From CAWUKT01 sp964352215 (GTDB taxonomy: Bacteria > Bacteroidota > Bacteroidia > J057 > JADKCL01), in assembly GCA_964352215.1 (NCBI GenBank), contig CAYGRE010000019.1, positions 13,616 through 77,615 of the forward strand: DNA of 64,000 nucleotides, given 5' to 3'. Within the stretch, counting starts at the first letter, position 1. The number at the start of each line of letters is the position of its first letter. The notes below the pieces were generated by a model. The model ran no database searches, was not told the origin of the DNA, and saw only the letters and a program-made list of their open reading frames with translations. A program made the position numbers and the translations under genes. Shown here in pieces: positions 37,404-46,155 of this stretch.

Positions 37404-38480
37404 CTAGAGGCTATCCTCTACTTTCTTTAACAAGTCCACGTATTCCTGCTCGACTTTGGGCAGCACCACCTGCTTACCGGGAATCGCCTTGTACCAGATG
37501 AATTTGCTGAAGATATCCTGGTACTTCTGCTTTTTGAAGGCATACCCGTACTTCGCATAGTAGTAGTTCCGTATCAGAGCGATCATTTCCTTGTCCAATT
37601 CGTAGAGCTCGCTTTCTTCAGCATAGCCGGGCAAGAGCATATAGGGTTCATCCAGAAAAGGATTGTCTTCCCGGTTAACGGTCCAGAGGTACACTTCATT
37701 GAAAGGCTGGTATTCAGCGATGAAGATGTCATAATCAGGCTTGAAGTGCTCCATTCTCAACTGAACACCCTTCCCGTATTGCTTGACCATGCGCACATTG
37801 GACTCAAAGAAATTCCTCATCGGTTCGGAGAGGATGGATTCCCCAATCGGCTTCCAGGGTACTTCCTGATCTTCTTCAAAGAAAGTAGCCGGGATGGAAT
37901 AGAAGGCCCCGTCTCCCATGTCAATCTCCAGGTTAAATTCCCCGATCTCCCCGTTGGCCCACATCTTACCTGTGGTGATCCGGTAATCGAAATCAGCCAA
38001 TATCTCTACAGATGTACCTCCCCGGTAACGGTAGCGGTGCTGAATCCGATTGGTCCCTGGCTTGAAGGTAACCGGAAAATGATAGACAAAATCCTCCCCG
38101 TTTGCGACCATCTCATCTATGCGAAAGCCGGTTTTCTCCAGGCGGCCAACTTTATATTCAAGGTCCTCCCCATTTACCTTCACTGAAAATTCAAATACCT
38201 GGGGGTGATTGGCCTCTTCTTCACTGATGTCACCGGAAGCTGGTGGCGTCACAAATCCGACCGTCACTTCCTTCTCCGGCCCGGGATTGTGAAAGGTAAA
38301 ATCAACATCGACGATCATGAATTCCCCATCCCGCTTGAGGCGGAGGTATTCAGTCTGGAGTTCTACCACCGTCTCCTTGATGGGAATCAGGGTATTTCCC
38401 TTGGCATAAAATACACCGTCGTTGGCATAGCTGGTAAAGCCAACCGTCAGAAGAGAGAGCAACAAAAGGAGTCGTTTCAT
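37404..38480 (-). CDS. Secreted protein with C-terminal YARHG domain
   Basis: The ATG at 38480 gives a clean signal peptide (MKRLLLLLSLLTVGFTSYA) and 358 residues. The body (DVDFTFHNPGPEKEVTVGFVTPP, later FHYRYRGGTS-like strands) is a large beta-sandwich-like domain often found with it. The last ~75 residues carry a YARHG domain: ALIRNYYYAKYGYAFKKQK followed by YFSK-like IFSKFIWYK. YARHG is an extracellular, probably peptidoglycan-associated domain. Divergent from the DCC protein gene. Confidence 0.82.
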   Translation of the reverse strand: MKRLLLLLSLLTVGFTSYANDGVFYAKGNTLIPIKETVVELQTEYLRLKRDGEFMIVDVDFTFHNPGPEKEVTVGFVTPPASGDISEEEANHPQVFEFSVKVNGEDLEYKVGRLEKTGFRIDEMVANGEDFVYHFPVTFKPGTNRIQHRYRYRGGTSVEILADFDYRITTGKMWANGEIGEFNLEIDMGDGAFYSIPATFFEEDQEVPWKPIGESILSEPMRNFFESNVRMVKQYGKGVQLRMEHFKPDYDIFIAEYQPFNEVYLWTVNREDNPFLDEPYMLLPGYAEESELYELDKEMIALIRNYYYAKYGYAFKKQKYQDIFSKFIWYKAIPGKQVVLPKVEQEYVDLLKKVEDSL

Positions 38481-38576
38481 GTTATTTGTGTATAGCATTG
38501 TCCTTCCCTAAAAATAAGGTTAAATATGGAGGACCTGCAAATAGGTAACGAATTGGTCGAGAAATTCATATAAACA

Positions 38577-38984
38577 ATGGCAACAGAGCACCCAGTACTG
38601 ATTTTTGATGGCGTTTGTGAGTTGTGTAACAGCAGCGTGAACTTCATAATGAAATGGGAGAAGCGCCCTGAGATCAAGTTTACGGCCAATCAAAATGAGC
38701 CGGGCCGGAAATTATTGGTGGAATATGGGGTAGATCCAGAGACTCCGGGAACTGTGTTTCTGGTTGAGAATTGCAAACTCTACAAGGAATCTACTGCGGC
38801 ATTGAGAATTGCCCGCCGCCTCAAATTTCCCTGGAACCTGGCTTATGGCTTTATCATCGTTCCCCCCTTTATCCGCAATGCCGTCTACCGTCTGATTGCC
38901 CGCAACCGCTACCGGTGGTTTGGGAAAAAAGACACTTGCCGCATCCCTACCCCTGAAGAGATGGCGCGTTTTCTTTTGGAATAG
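38577..38984 (+). CDS. DCC-family thiol-disulfide oxidoreductase (DUF393)
   Basis: A 135-residue DCC protein. It has the defining DGVCELCNSSVNFI motif near the N-terminus (CxxC), a thioredoxin-like strand order, GTVFLVENCKLYKES, and a basic GKKDTCRIP C-terminal motif. Predicted thiol-disulfide exchange; substrate unknown. Confidence 0.93.
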   Translation: MATEHPVLIFDGVCELCNSSVNFIMKWEKRPEIKFTANQNEPGRKLLVEYGVDPETPGTVFLVENCKLYKESTAALRIARRLKFPWNLAYGFIIVPPFIRNAVYRLIARNRYRWFGKKDTCRIPTPEEMARFLLE

Positions 38985-39006
38985 CTTTGTCTTGCTGGGA
39001 TTAAAT

Positions 39007-39660
39007 TCAACCGGGCAGGACCGACATATTCAACCAACTTTCGATGGTCTCCTTGTTTGGGATCGCGTCGACCCCGGTGAGGCTGATGCTGATGATATAG
39101 CGAAAATTCACCCCGATATTGACCAAAGCCTGCCGTTTCCGCGGATTGTAGGAACCCCAGGCAAAAAACTGATCTGCCTTACCAAAGGGGGATAAATCCA
39201 ATTTCACATCCGTTACCCCTTGTATTTCGACGTCCTGAGAGAGGTTGAACCGCTGCAACTGGACCTCGATAAAGTCCGGATTGGCCACATAGTCTCCGGC
39301 CACCAATTCGATATAGTCTTCCTGGTCGTTGTAAAAGACTTTGCTGGCCTCCGAAAAGGTAAAGTTCTGGGTGGTAAAAGTTGAGGCTTTGTCGGATTCA
39401 AGTATATAATCCGGTATCTCTCTGATCAATACTTTTTGCAGCAACTCGTGGGAAATGGCAATGGTATCCCCCGCCTTTTGCCTTTGGGTCCGGACCTCTT
39501 CGAATATAGCCAGGGGCATCTTCCCGGTGGTATCGGGGTTATAAGTCACCTCCGGATCATCGGGAACCTCCACCTGCTCTACCTCGGAGGGGCCACAGGC
39601 AAAGAGGAAGAGGGCCAGGAAGAACGCCAAACCTAGCGGTTGAATTTTCGTTTTGCCCAA
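39007..39660 (-). CDS. Lipoprotein, last gene behind bioB
   Basis: A TTG start at 39660 yields a normal lipoprotein signal (GKTKIQPLGLAFFLALFLFAC) and 217 residues. A longer frame to a TTG at 39726, overlapping the bioB stop, would put ~45 residues before the lipobox Cys. The mature part has PDDPEVTY linkers and alternating strands (EIQGVTDVKLDLSPF). Family unknown. It follows bioB within one transcription unit, but no link to biotin synthesis is evident. Confidence 0.6.
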   Translation of the reverse strand: MGKTKIQPLGLAFFLALFLFACGPSEVEQVEVPDDPEVTYNPDTTGKMPLAIFEEVRTQRQKAGDTIAISHELLQKVLIREIPDYILESDKASTFTTQNFTFSEASKVFYNDQEDYIELVAGDYVANPDFIEVQLQRFNLSQDVEIQGVTDVKLDLSPFGKADQFFAWGSYNPRKRQALVNIGVNFRYIISISLTGVDAIPNKETIESWLNMSVLPG

Positions 39661-39722
39661 ACTCAAAGCATTGGCGAACAAATTATGAATGGTCAAACTG
39701 ATGTTGGTCAAATTGTTGCTGA

Positions 39723-40706
39723 TCAAACCTGTCCCACCGGGATGTTCTCATTAACCGGAGCCATCGGGCTCAACCCGAGCAGGTCGAACATTTGTGAGTC
39801 GTTGGAAACCCCATTGTTGGGGGTGGTGAGGAGCTTGTCTCCGGCAAAGATGGCGTTGGCGCCAGCCATGAAGAGGAAAGCTTGCTCGACGGTAGACATC
39901 CGAACCCGACCAGCACTGAGGCGAACCCGTGCTTTGGGCATCAGAATCCGTGCGGTGGCAACCATACGGACCATGGCCCAGATTTCAACCATCGGTTGAT
40001 TTTCCAGAGGAGTACCCTCGACCGGGACCAAAGCATTGACCGGAACCGATTCCGGATGCTCGGGCAGGGTGGACAGGGTCAGCAGCATGTCGATGCGGTC
40101 ATCGGTGGTTTCTCCCATGCCGATGATCCCACCACTGCAGACGTGAACCCCTGCTTTGCGGACATTTTCCAGGGTCTCCAGTCGATCAGAATATTTACGC
40201 GTACTGATAATCTCTTCGTAATGGCCTTCGGAAGTATCCAGGTTGTGGTTGTAGGCATGCAATCCGGCCTCGCCCATTTTTCGTGCCTGCTCCTCGGTCA
40301 GCATCCCCATGGTGCAGCAAACTTCCATTCCCAGGGTATTGACCCCTTTGATCATGTCAATCACCTTGTCGAAATCCCTATTTTCCCGGACTTCTCTCCA
40401 GGCAGCCCCCATACAGAAACGGGTAGAACCGCTTGCTTTTGCTTCCCGTGCTTTGCTCAGGACATCTTCCACATCCATGAGCTTATGCACCTCCACATCG
40501 GTATGGTAGCGGGCGGCTTGTGGACAATAGGAACAGTCCTCAGGACAGCCCCCGGTCTTGACACTCAGCAAGGTACACACCTGTACTTCAGATGAGGTAT
40601 TGTATTGGCGGTGAACGGTTGCAGCCCTGTACACCAATTCGAGGAGAGGACTATGGTAAATTTCCGCGATCTCTTTGCGGCTCCAGTCGTTGCGAATGCT
40701 ATCCAT
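39723..40706 (-). CDS. bioB: Biotin synthase
   Basis: From the ATG at 40706, 327 residues. This radical SAM enzyme inserts sulfur into dethiobiotin. The cluster motif CPEDCSYC (C54, C58, C61), a second-cluster Cys in RFCMGAAWR, EVCCTMG, and the conserved YNHNLDTS and RIDMLLTLS segments are all in place. It is probably co-transcribed with pfkA upstream (57-base gap) and a lipoprotein downstream. Other bio genes are not in this window. Confidence 0.96.
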   Translation of the reverse strand: MDSIRNDWSRKEIAEIYHSPLLELVYRAATVHRQYNTSSEVQVCTLLSVKTGGCPEDCSYCPQAARYHTDVEVHKLMDVEDVLSKAREAKASGSTRFCMGAAWREVRENRDFDKVIDMIKGVNTLGMEVCCTMGMLTEEQARKMGEAGLHAYNHNLDTSEGHYEEIISTRKYSDRLETLENVRKAGVHVCSGGIIGMGETTDDRIDMLLTLSTLPEHPESVPVNALVPVEGTPLENQPMVEIWAMVRMVATARILMPKARVRLSAGRVRMSTVEQAFLFMAGANAIFAGDKLLTTPNNGVSNDSQMFDLLGLSPMAPVNENIPVGQV

Positions 40707-40763
40707 ATTTCTTCTTTTCAAAGGGGCAAAGGTAGAAAAATTATACACTGAGAAACCGGACCA

Positions 40764-41744
40764 TTATGCACTGAGAACCCGGACGAGTTCCAACAGATTG
40801 GGGCTGATCTCATTGTGTGACTTAATGGCCTTGGAAAATGGTGTTTTAGAGAGTTCGCCCTTCAATTTACCAAGCAAGATAGAATACTCCCCTGCGATCA
40901 GCGCTTTGACGGCTGCCATTCCCAATTCGGAGGAGTGCACCCGGTCCATACAAGTTGGAGAACCTCCCCTTTGGATATGCCCCAGGACCGTAACCCTGGC
41001 ATCGAATTGATCAAATCGGGCCTGCACCTTCTTGGCTACCTCAAAGGCTCCACCGGCATCGTCACCTTCAGCAACGACAATGATAAAAGAAGTCTTGGCC
41101 CGGTTCCATCCTCTTTCGAGGGTATCGTACAAGTTCTGGAGATCTGTTTTTGTCTCTGGAACCAAAACGGCTTCCGCCCCGCCACCAATGCCGGAATTGA
41201 GGGCCAGAAATCCCGCATCCCGGCCCATGACCTCTACAAAGAAGAGGCGGTTGTGGGAGCTGGCAGTATCTCTGATTTTGTCAATTGCATAGACGGCGGT
41301 ATTGAGGGCAGTGTCATAACCAATCGTATAGTCGGTCCCGAAAAGGTCATTGTCGATGGTTCCGGGGCAAGCGACAAAAGGAATCCCATGCTCTTTGGAA
41401 AATATATTTGCACCGGTAATGGACCCGTCTCCACCGATCGCCACGACACCTTCTATCCCCCATTCCCGGAGGTTTTTGGCAGCAGCTGCCCGACCTTCCG
41501 GAGTCCGAAACCGTTCGCTGCGGGCACTTTTCAAAATAGTCCCGCCACGCTGGATGATATCAGACACGGAAGAGGCATCCATTTCAATGAAATCCCCATC
41601 GATCATCCCCTCATATCCGCGCTTGATCCCGATGACTTTCAGTCCATGAAACAGGGCTGTTCTGACCACCGCCCGGATACACGCGTTCATTCCCGGAGCA
41701 TCTCCTCCGGAGGTAAATACACCAATGCGACTCATATTGCTCAT
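40764..41744 (-). CDS. pfkA: ATP-dependent 6-phosphofructokinase
   Basis: From the ATG at 41744, 326 residues (41735 is an alternative start). The glycolytic enzyme is recognised by GVFTSGGDAPGMNACIRAV (ATP loop), GGDGSITGA, PGTIDNDLFGTDYTIGYDTA (fructose-6-phosphate site and catalytic Asp), VEVMGRDAG and LGHIQRGG. The GGDGS sequence indicates use of ATP, not PPi. The frame continues 21 codons upstream, but that part does not resemble the family. Confidence 0.96.
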   Translation of the reverse strand: MSNMSRIGVFTSGGDAPGMNACIRAVVRTALFHGLKVIGIKRGYEGMIDGDFIEMDASSVSDIIQRGGTILKSARSERFRTPEGRAAAAKNLREWGIEGVVAIGGDGSITGANIFSKEHGIPFVACPGTIDNDLFGTDYTIGYDTALNTAVYAIDKIRDTASSHNRLFFVEVMGRDAGFLALNSGIGGGAEAVLVPETKTDLQNLYDTLERGWNRAKTSFIIVVAEGDDAGGAFEVAKKVQARFDQFDARVTVLGHIQRGGSPTCMDRVHSSELGMAAVKALIAGEYSILLGKLKGELSKTPFSKAIKSHNEISPNLLELVRVLSA

Positions 41745-41864
41745 AGAGCCGAAATTAGGGAAATTTTCGTTTGCCATAACGAGAACATTTTTCGATCTTG
41801 TAAACATCTGAATTATCCCCTCGTGGATGCCGTTTTTACTTTGTCAAAGCCCAATTAGCACACT

Positions 41865-44471
41865 ATGAAGTCCGCCAATCGCGAAAACGATACTCACTCC
41901 CCCGTTCAGCGTATGCCCGAAGGCGATACACTCTCCAAAGTGATGTCACCTCCCCCACTCGATTTTAGTGCCCCAATTCAGGCGACTATGGATGAAGGCG
42001 GAGCAGGTTTCGAGGAGGAATCTGAGCAGAAATCTTCGGGGCCCGGCCTGATGCAATTGCAGAAAGCCCCCGGAGCAGACGACGGCGGAGACGATTCAAA
42101 CAGTGCTGGCAATGAAGTTGCTCAATTGACCGGCGAACAGGGAACGGGCGAACAGCAACAGCAACAACAGCAGCAAAACAATGGTCAGCAACAGGTAGGC
42201 GATGTCGAGCAGGGAAATGACCAGGAAATAGTCGATCAAACCATTGCCATTCCCGGCGCATTCGACATTCAAAACGGACCTGACGCTTTCCATGAATACC
42301 TCCTCGCTCCGATTCGGAGTGCATTTACCGCCAATACATTCAGCGTTAAACTCGCATTCAATATCAACCTGGGAATCAAAGCCAGCGTATTGAAGGGATT
42401 GCTCGGTGTAGGTGGTGGTGGCATGTTCGGGGTCGAAGTTACCCTGAACCGCCAGGACGACCGCCTGGTACGTGGTGGCTGGGCTATTACTTACGGTGCA
42501 CAACTGGTTTCAGACATTCTCTGGTTTATCCATTACACCCGGGAATGGACCGCCAAAAGCAGCACCACTGCCGTTTTCCGTGACATGTTCCACTTCTCAG
42601 CCGTCTGCTTTGACGTATTGAGAACGGGCTACAATAAATTGGCCGAGCATACCGACAAGCTCAACCCCATCGAATACAACGACTCTCCCGAAGATGGCGA
42701 CATCAATTGGGGAGCTCTTTCACAGCGTCCCACCACCAAGGTGGTCGGCAACGAAACCGCTGTCAACAATACCCTTACCGCAAGTGTTCCCGGCATCAAC
42801 AGCTCCTTGAGCGGTTCTTCCGGACACAGCAACAGTTCTTCCCGCTTTTACAAGCAAAACGGCGACAATACCGTCACCAAGACCTCTACCCAGCATGCGG
42901 AAACCAAATCCCTGAGTGCTGAAGTGAGTGGAGTTGGGGTTGAGGTTGCATTGACCGATACCGACATCGCCAACCACGCCAACAGTGACAACGACGGTGC
43001 TTACCGAAATGTAGCCATCACCTTCAAGAACTTCCCACGGATGGCGAAGTTGCGCTCCGGTTTGGCGGAAGACATCCAGAAAGTCAAAGACCTGGTCACC
43101 TCTACGCAGGAGCCAATGGGCGCTTTGCAATTGGCGATCGGTATGATTGTCGGTTTGGTCAAATCCAAACTCGATCTGATGACCCCGGTTGAACGCAGTT
43201 CATGGGACCAGTTCAAGTCCGGTCTGGGAAGTGACGATACCGGCATGTATTCCAATACCTCCTTCACCGCAGAACTGAACTTCATCCGCTACGGAGAACG
43301 CAATGCTGAGAGTGGATCCTGGAACCTTCAGTATTTCCGGATGTCCGGTGGTGCCGCCGGTGGATTCAAGTGGGACGAAGAAGCTCCGCTTGCCACCCTC
43401 TACGGTGCGGTTGACCTCACCGGCTATACGAATGGTCAGGTGGGCGCCAGTGCCAATGCCGGCATGTTTGAAGTCCTGGGAGAGAATACGGTCAGTTATA
43501 TGATCACCGTCTACAACGGTCTGGTTTACAACCAGGCAGAAGTAGATGCAGGCTATGCGACCGATCGCTTCAGCCGCTGGAACGATTACCGTACTACACA
43601 TATCAATGCCCTGAAAGGGCTGGTGCTCAAAATGGGCGACCCCAGCTCTATTCCATATCTGGAAGCGACCGGATCCTACGGTCTTTCCCCAACCGATGCC
43701 CTGGTGACAGAAGCAGCCGCCTGTAAAGAGACAGGTGTGGTCTCCGAACGTGCCCTGCAATTGTTCGAAAACTTCCTCTACCGGAACTATGAAGCCAAGG
43801 CAGCCTCAGATGGTGCGGTCGCAGGATCCAGCAATGAGTTGGAAGCGCAGTCAGATACCCGCACACCCTGGTACCAAACAGTAGGCGGAACCTCCAAGGT
43901 CTATATTGACATGGCCAACCAGCCCTCACCCGTCCTGAAGAGAAGCTCTTACAAGCCTGAGCGGGCTGCGCCCATGAGTCCGAAGACTTTGCTCGACTCC
44001 CTCTACCAGGAGCAAAAAGTAGACCTCGAGCTGTACCTGAACAAGCGGGAGACTGCGGGAATCTTCACCAGTGGAGGTGCCAAGGAATTGGTAACCAGCT
44101 CATTCAGCTTTTCCAAGCGCATGGCTCCTGAGGCTGCCATCGCCAAGTTGGTCAGTAAGTTCAAAAGTGAGCTGAGCGGTCCGGAGCATTTCTCAGTGGA
44201 CTTGCTCAATGCCAACTTCAGAGGTACAACCCTCTCTCAGATCTGGAGCAACTACTTTGAGGTCAAGAGCCGTCCGACCCGCGGATCAGGTTCCAGACAG
44301 AAGAGTCGTCAATTGGCTCAAATCAGGACCTCATTTGCAGGAGAACTGGACGGAGCACTGGAAGCATTTGCTACCAACCTCCTCAACAATACCCAGATTC
44401 AGGAAGCTGGCGGAGATGTCGTCCAGAAGGAAGGAATCTTTTTTGACTCCGAAGAATTGGTGGTGAATTAA
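41865..44471 (+). CDS. Large protein with injection-system-cargo-like N-terminus
   Basis: An 868-residue protein. The first ~140 residues are low-complexity: a SPVQRMPEGDT / SPPPLDFSAPIQ start typical of proteins encoded with extracellular contractile injection systems, an acidic run, and a polyglutamine tract (eight Gln) at ~97-104. The rest is a beta-rich and helical body of unknown fold (FNINLGIKASVLKGLLGVGGGG, later SVDLLNANFRGTTLSQIW). There is no signal peptide, transmembrane or catalytic motif, and no DUF4157 HExxH. No sheath or baseplate genes are nearby. Possible structural cargo or orphan effector. Confidence 0.55.
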   Translation: MKSANRENDTHSPVQRMPEGDTLSKVMSPPPLDFSAPIQATMDEGGAGFEEESEQKSSGPGLMQLQKAPGADDGGDDSNSAGNEVAQLTGEQGTGEQQQQQQQQNNGQQQVGDVEQGNDQEIVDQTIAIPGAFDIQNGPDAFHEYLLAPIRSAFTANTFSVKLAFNINLGIKASVLKGLLGVGGGGMFGVEVTLNRQDDRLVRGGWAITYGAQLVSDILWFIHYTREWTAKSSTTAVFRDMFHFSAVCFDVLRTGYNKLAEHTDKLNPIEYNDSPEDGDINWGALSQRPTTKVVGNETAVNNTLTASVPGINSSLSGSSGHSNSSSRFYKQNGDNTVTKTSTQHAETKSLSAEVSGVGVEVALTDTDIANHANSDNDGAYRNVAITFKNFPRMAKLRSGLAEDIQKVKDLVTSTQEPMGALQLAIGMIVGLVKSKLDLMTPVERSSWDQFKSGLGSDDTGMYSNTSFTAELNFIRYGERNAESGSWNLQYFRMSGGAAGGFKWDEEAPLATLYGAVDLTGYTNGQVGASANAGMFEVLGENTVSYMITVYNGLVYNQAEVDAGYATDRFSRWNDYRTTHINALKGLVLKMGDPSSIPYLEATGSYGLSPTDALVTEAAACKETGVVSERALQLFENFLYRNYEAKAASDGAVAGSSNELEAQSDTRTPWYQTVGGTSKVYIDMANQPSPVLKRSSYKPERAAPMSPKTLLDSLYQEQKVDLELYLNKRETAGIFTSGGAKELVTSSFSFSKRMAPEAAIAKLVSKFKSELSGPEHFSVDLLNANFRGTTLSQIWSNYFEVKSRPTRGSGSRQKSRQLAQIRTSFAGELDGALEAFATNLLNNTQIQEAGGDVVQKEGIFFDSEELVVN

Positions 44472-44569
44472 ATAATTGCCATGAAATCCTTAGGACATAC
44501 CAAAAAAAATGCAAAATTGTGATTGAATACAATCCGGACCATTGTCTGGAGTTCAATTTGTTTTAGGTC

Positions 44570-45292
44570 ATGCAACAATATACGTTACTAAGCGAGGACG
44601 AACTGGCAGATGCGCCCGCTTATATCTCCCTTGAGGAGGCTCTTGAAAATCCCGATGAATGCTACATTCTCGAGCTTTCAAGTGGTGCTGAATCCGAGAA
44701 ATCATTGGCACAAGCCCTGCCCAAACTTCCCAGAGTCCAACAATTATATTTTCTGAACAACACCCAGGTGATTTCCTTTCCGAAGGAATTGGCTGAGTTG
44801 AAGAACTTACAATTGATCGAAATTCGGGATTGTAGCCTGGAAACCCTCCCAGAGGAACTGTCTCAATTGACAGAGGTAACCGACTTTATCATGACCGGTT
44901 GCAAATACGTATCCGAATTCCCTTCCTTTCTTACCGGATGGACGGACTTGATTTACCTGGAAATCACAGATACAAAAATAGAGGAAATCCCAGCAGAGAT
45001 CGGGAATTTGACAAATCTGGAAGACCTCAACATCAACCAGAACCGGCTGTACACGCTGCCTTCGGAAATTGATCAGTTACAATCGCTCAGTATTCTCAGA
45101 ACTTATGGCAATTATGCCATGACCCTCCCCGAGTCGCTGAGCAAGCTCCAGGATCTGGAAACTTTTGACCATGGTTTGATCCGTGTCCCCGACACCACCA
45201 TCATGGAGTTCAGGGCCGAAATGCCCAATACCAAGTTTACCCAGGTCACCTCTTACGACGATATCAGGGACGACGACGAAGCCGACTTTTAA
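44570..45292 (+). CDS. Leucine-rich repeat protein
   Basis: A 240-residue protein with about six LRR units of the bacterial LxxLPxxLxxLxxLxxLxLxxN type (for example LPEELSQLTEVTDFIM, IPAEIGNLTNLEDLNINQN, LPSEIDQLQSL). They run from ~residue 50 to 200 with capping regions at both ends. There is no signal peptide, so it should be cytoplasmic, or exported by a non-Sec route. It follows the putative cargo gene by 98 bases in the same direction. Confidence 0.85.
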   Translation: MQQYTLLSEDELADAPAYISLEEALENPDECYILELSSGAESEKSLAQALPKLPRVQQLYFLNNTQVISFPKELAELKNLQLIEIRDCSLETLPEELSQLTEVTDFIMTGCKYVSEFPSFLTGWTDLIYLEITDTKIEEIPAEIGNLTNLEDLNINQNRLYTLPSEIDQLQSLSILRTYGNYAMTLPESLSKLQDLETFDHGLIRVPDTTIMEFRAEMPNTKFTQVTSYDDIRDDDEADF

Positions 45293-45358
45293 GACAACTT
45301 TCAAGACGTCTCTTCGCTAACCAGATGATTTCCAACCCGAATGATTTTCATTGACTGA

Positions 45359-45967
45359 ATGAGTCACACCAAATTATTTCCCCTTCTACTCTTATTGGCG
45401 ATTGGCCTTTTGCAGGGATGTGAGGAAAAATTTCCCCAAACCTTTCAGTACGACCAGTCCTACAACCTTCCCTACGATGTCGCAACCACGTTGAACCGGT
45501 TTGAGCAACTGGACCGTGAAGCAAAGTTTAAGAATCCAGCTCTGAGTGTTGATACGGACCGGGCCAATCACTTTGGTGACTTTGAAGGGGAAAGGCTCTA
45601 CTTCCGGCACTACGGAGAGACCACCAAGTTTGATACGGTGAAGGTCTTTGACCAAAATGGCGATACCATTCCCGGCGACCCCTATGACCTGGTAGAGAAG
45701 CGGAGCGTTCGCCTGGACTTTCACTACCTGAGTCCGGAGGGCTATTTCACCTATTATTTCTGGCCTGAAAAAGCTGCGGGCTGTTACGAAATCCGCGCTT
45801 TGCTGAAATTGACCCCTCAGGATGCCGGCGCCCGTCTCGATCTGGAAAAGATCAGAGTGGGCGGATGCGGCGTTGACATCGACACCGGAGAGGAAAAAAT
45901 GAAGGACTTTATTCTGAAGACTTTTGAGGAGCGGGTGGTGGCTCCTGTTAATCCTCCCTCGCTTTAA
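45359..45967 (+). CDS. Lipoprotein
   Basis: A 202-residue lipoprotein: signal with lipobox GLLQGC, mature acidic/aromatic domain. No family recognised. Its stop codon and 3' end are included in a 54-base tandem duplication continuing into the intergenic region. Confidence 0.6.
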   Translation: MSHTKLFPLLLLLAIGLLQGCEEKFPQTFQYDQSYNLPYDVATTLNRFEQLDREAKFKNPALSVDTDRANHFGDFEGERLYFRHYGETTKFDTVKVFDQNGDTIPGDPYDLVEKRSVRLDFHYLSPEGYFTYYFWPEKAAGCYEIRALLKLTPQDAGARLDLEKIRVGGCGVDIDTGEEKMKDFILKTFEERVVAPVNPPSL

Positions 45968-46075
45968 CTCATCTTACTGGCTCCTTCAATCGAGCCATTC
46001 TTACTGAATCCCTCGCTTTAACTCATCTCTCTAACCCCTTCAATCTAGCCATTCTTTTGAACCCCAATTCCCTGA
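45956..46075. repeat. 54-base tandem duplication across a stop codon
   Basis: Copy 1 begins ccctcgctttaactcatct at 45956, inside the last codons of the lipoprotein gene. Copy 2 begins identically at 46010. Both continue with ccttcaatc(g/t)agccattctt. A partial third copy (attccctgaatgcc) follows. The repeats carry the TAA stop. Confidence 0.85.
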
Positions 46076-46155
46076 ATGCCTGGTCCAGAACCCTCTAACC
46101 TCAAAACCCATGAAAAGTACATTCGGAGAATAGAAGAATTTCCTAAATTGATGCC

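Noticed and set aside
40935..41858. 307-residue forward frame opposite pfkA
   Set aside because: Antisense shadow of pfkA; no family resemblance.
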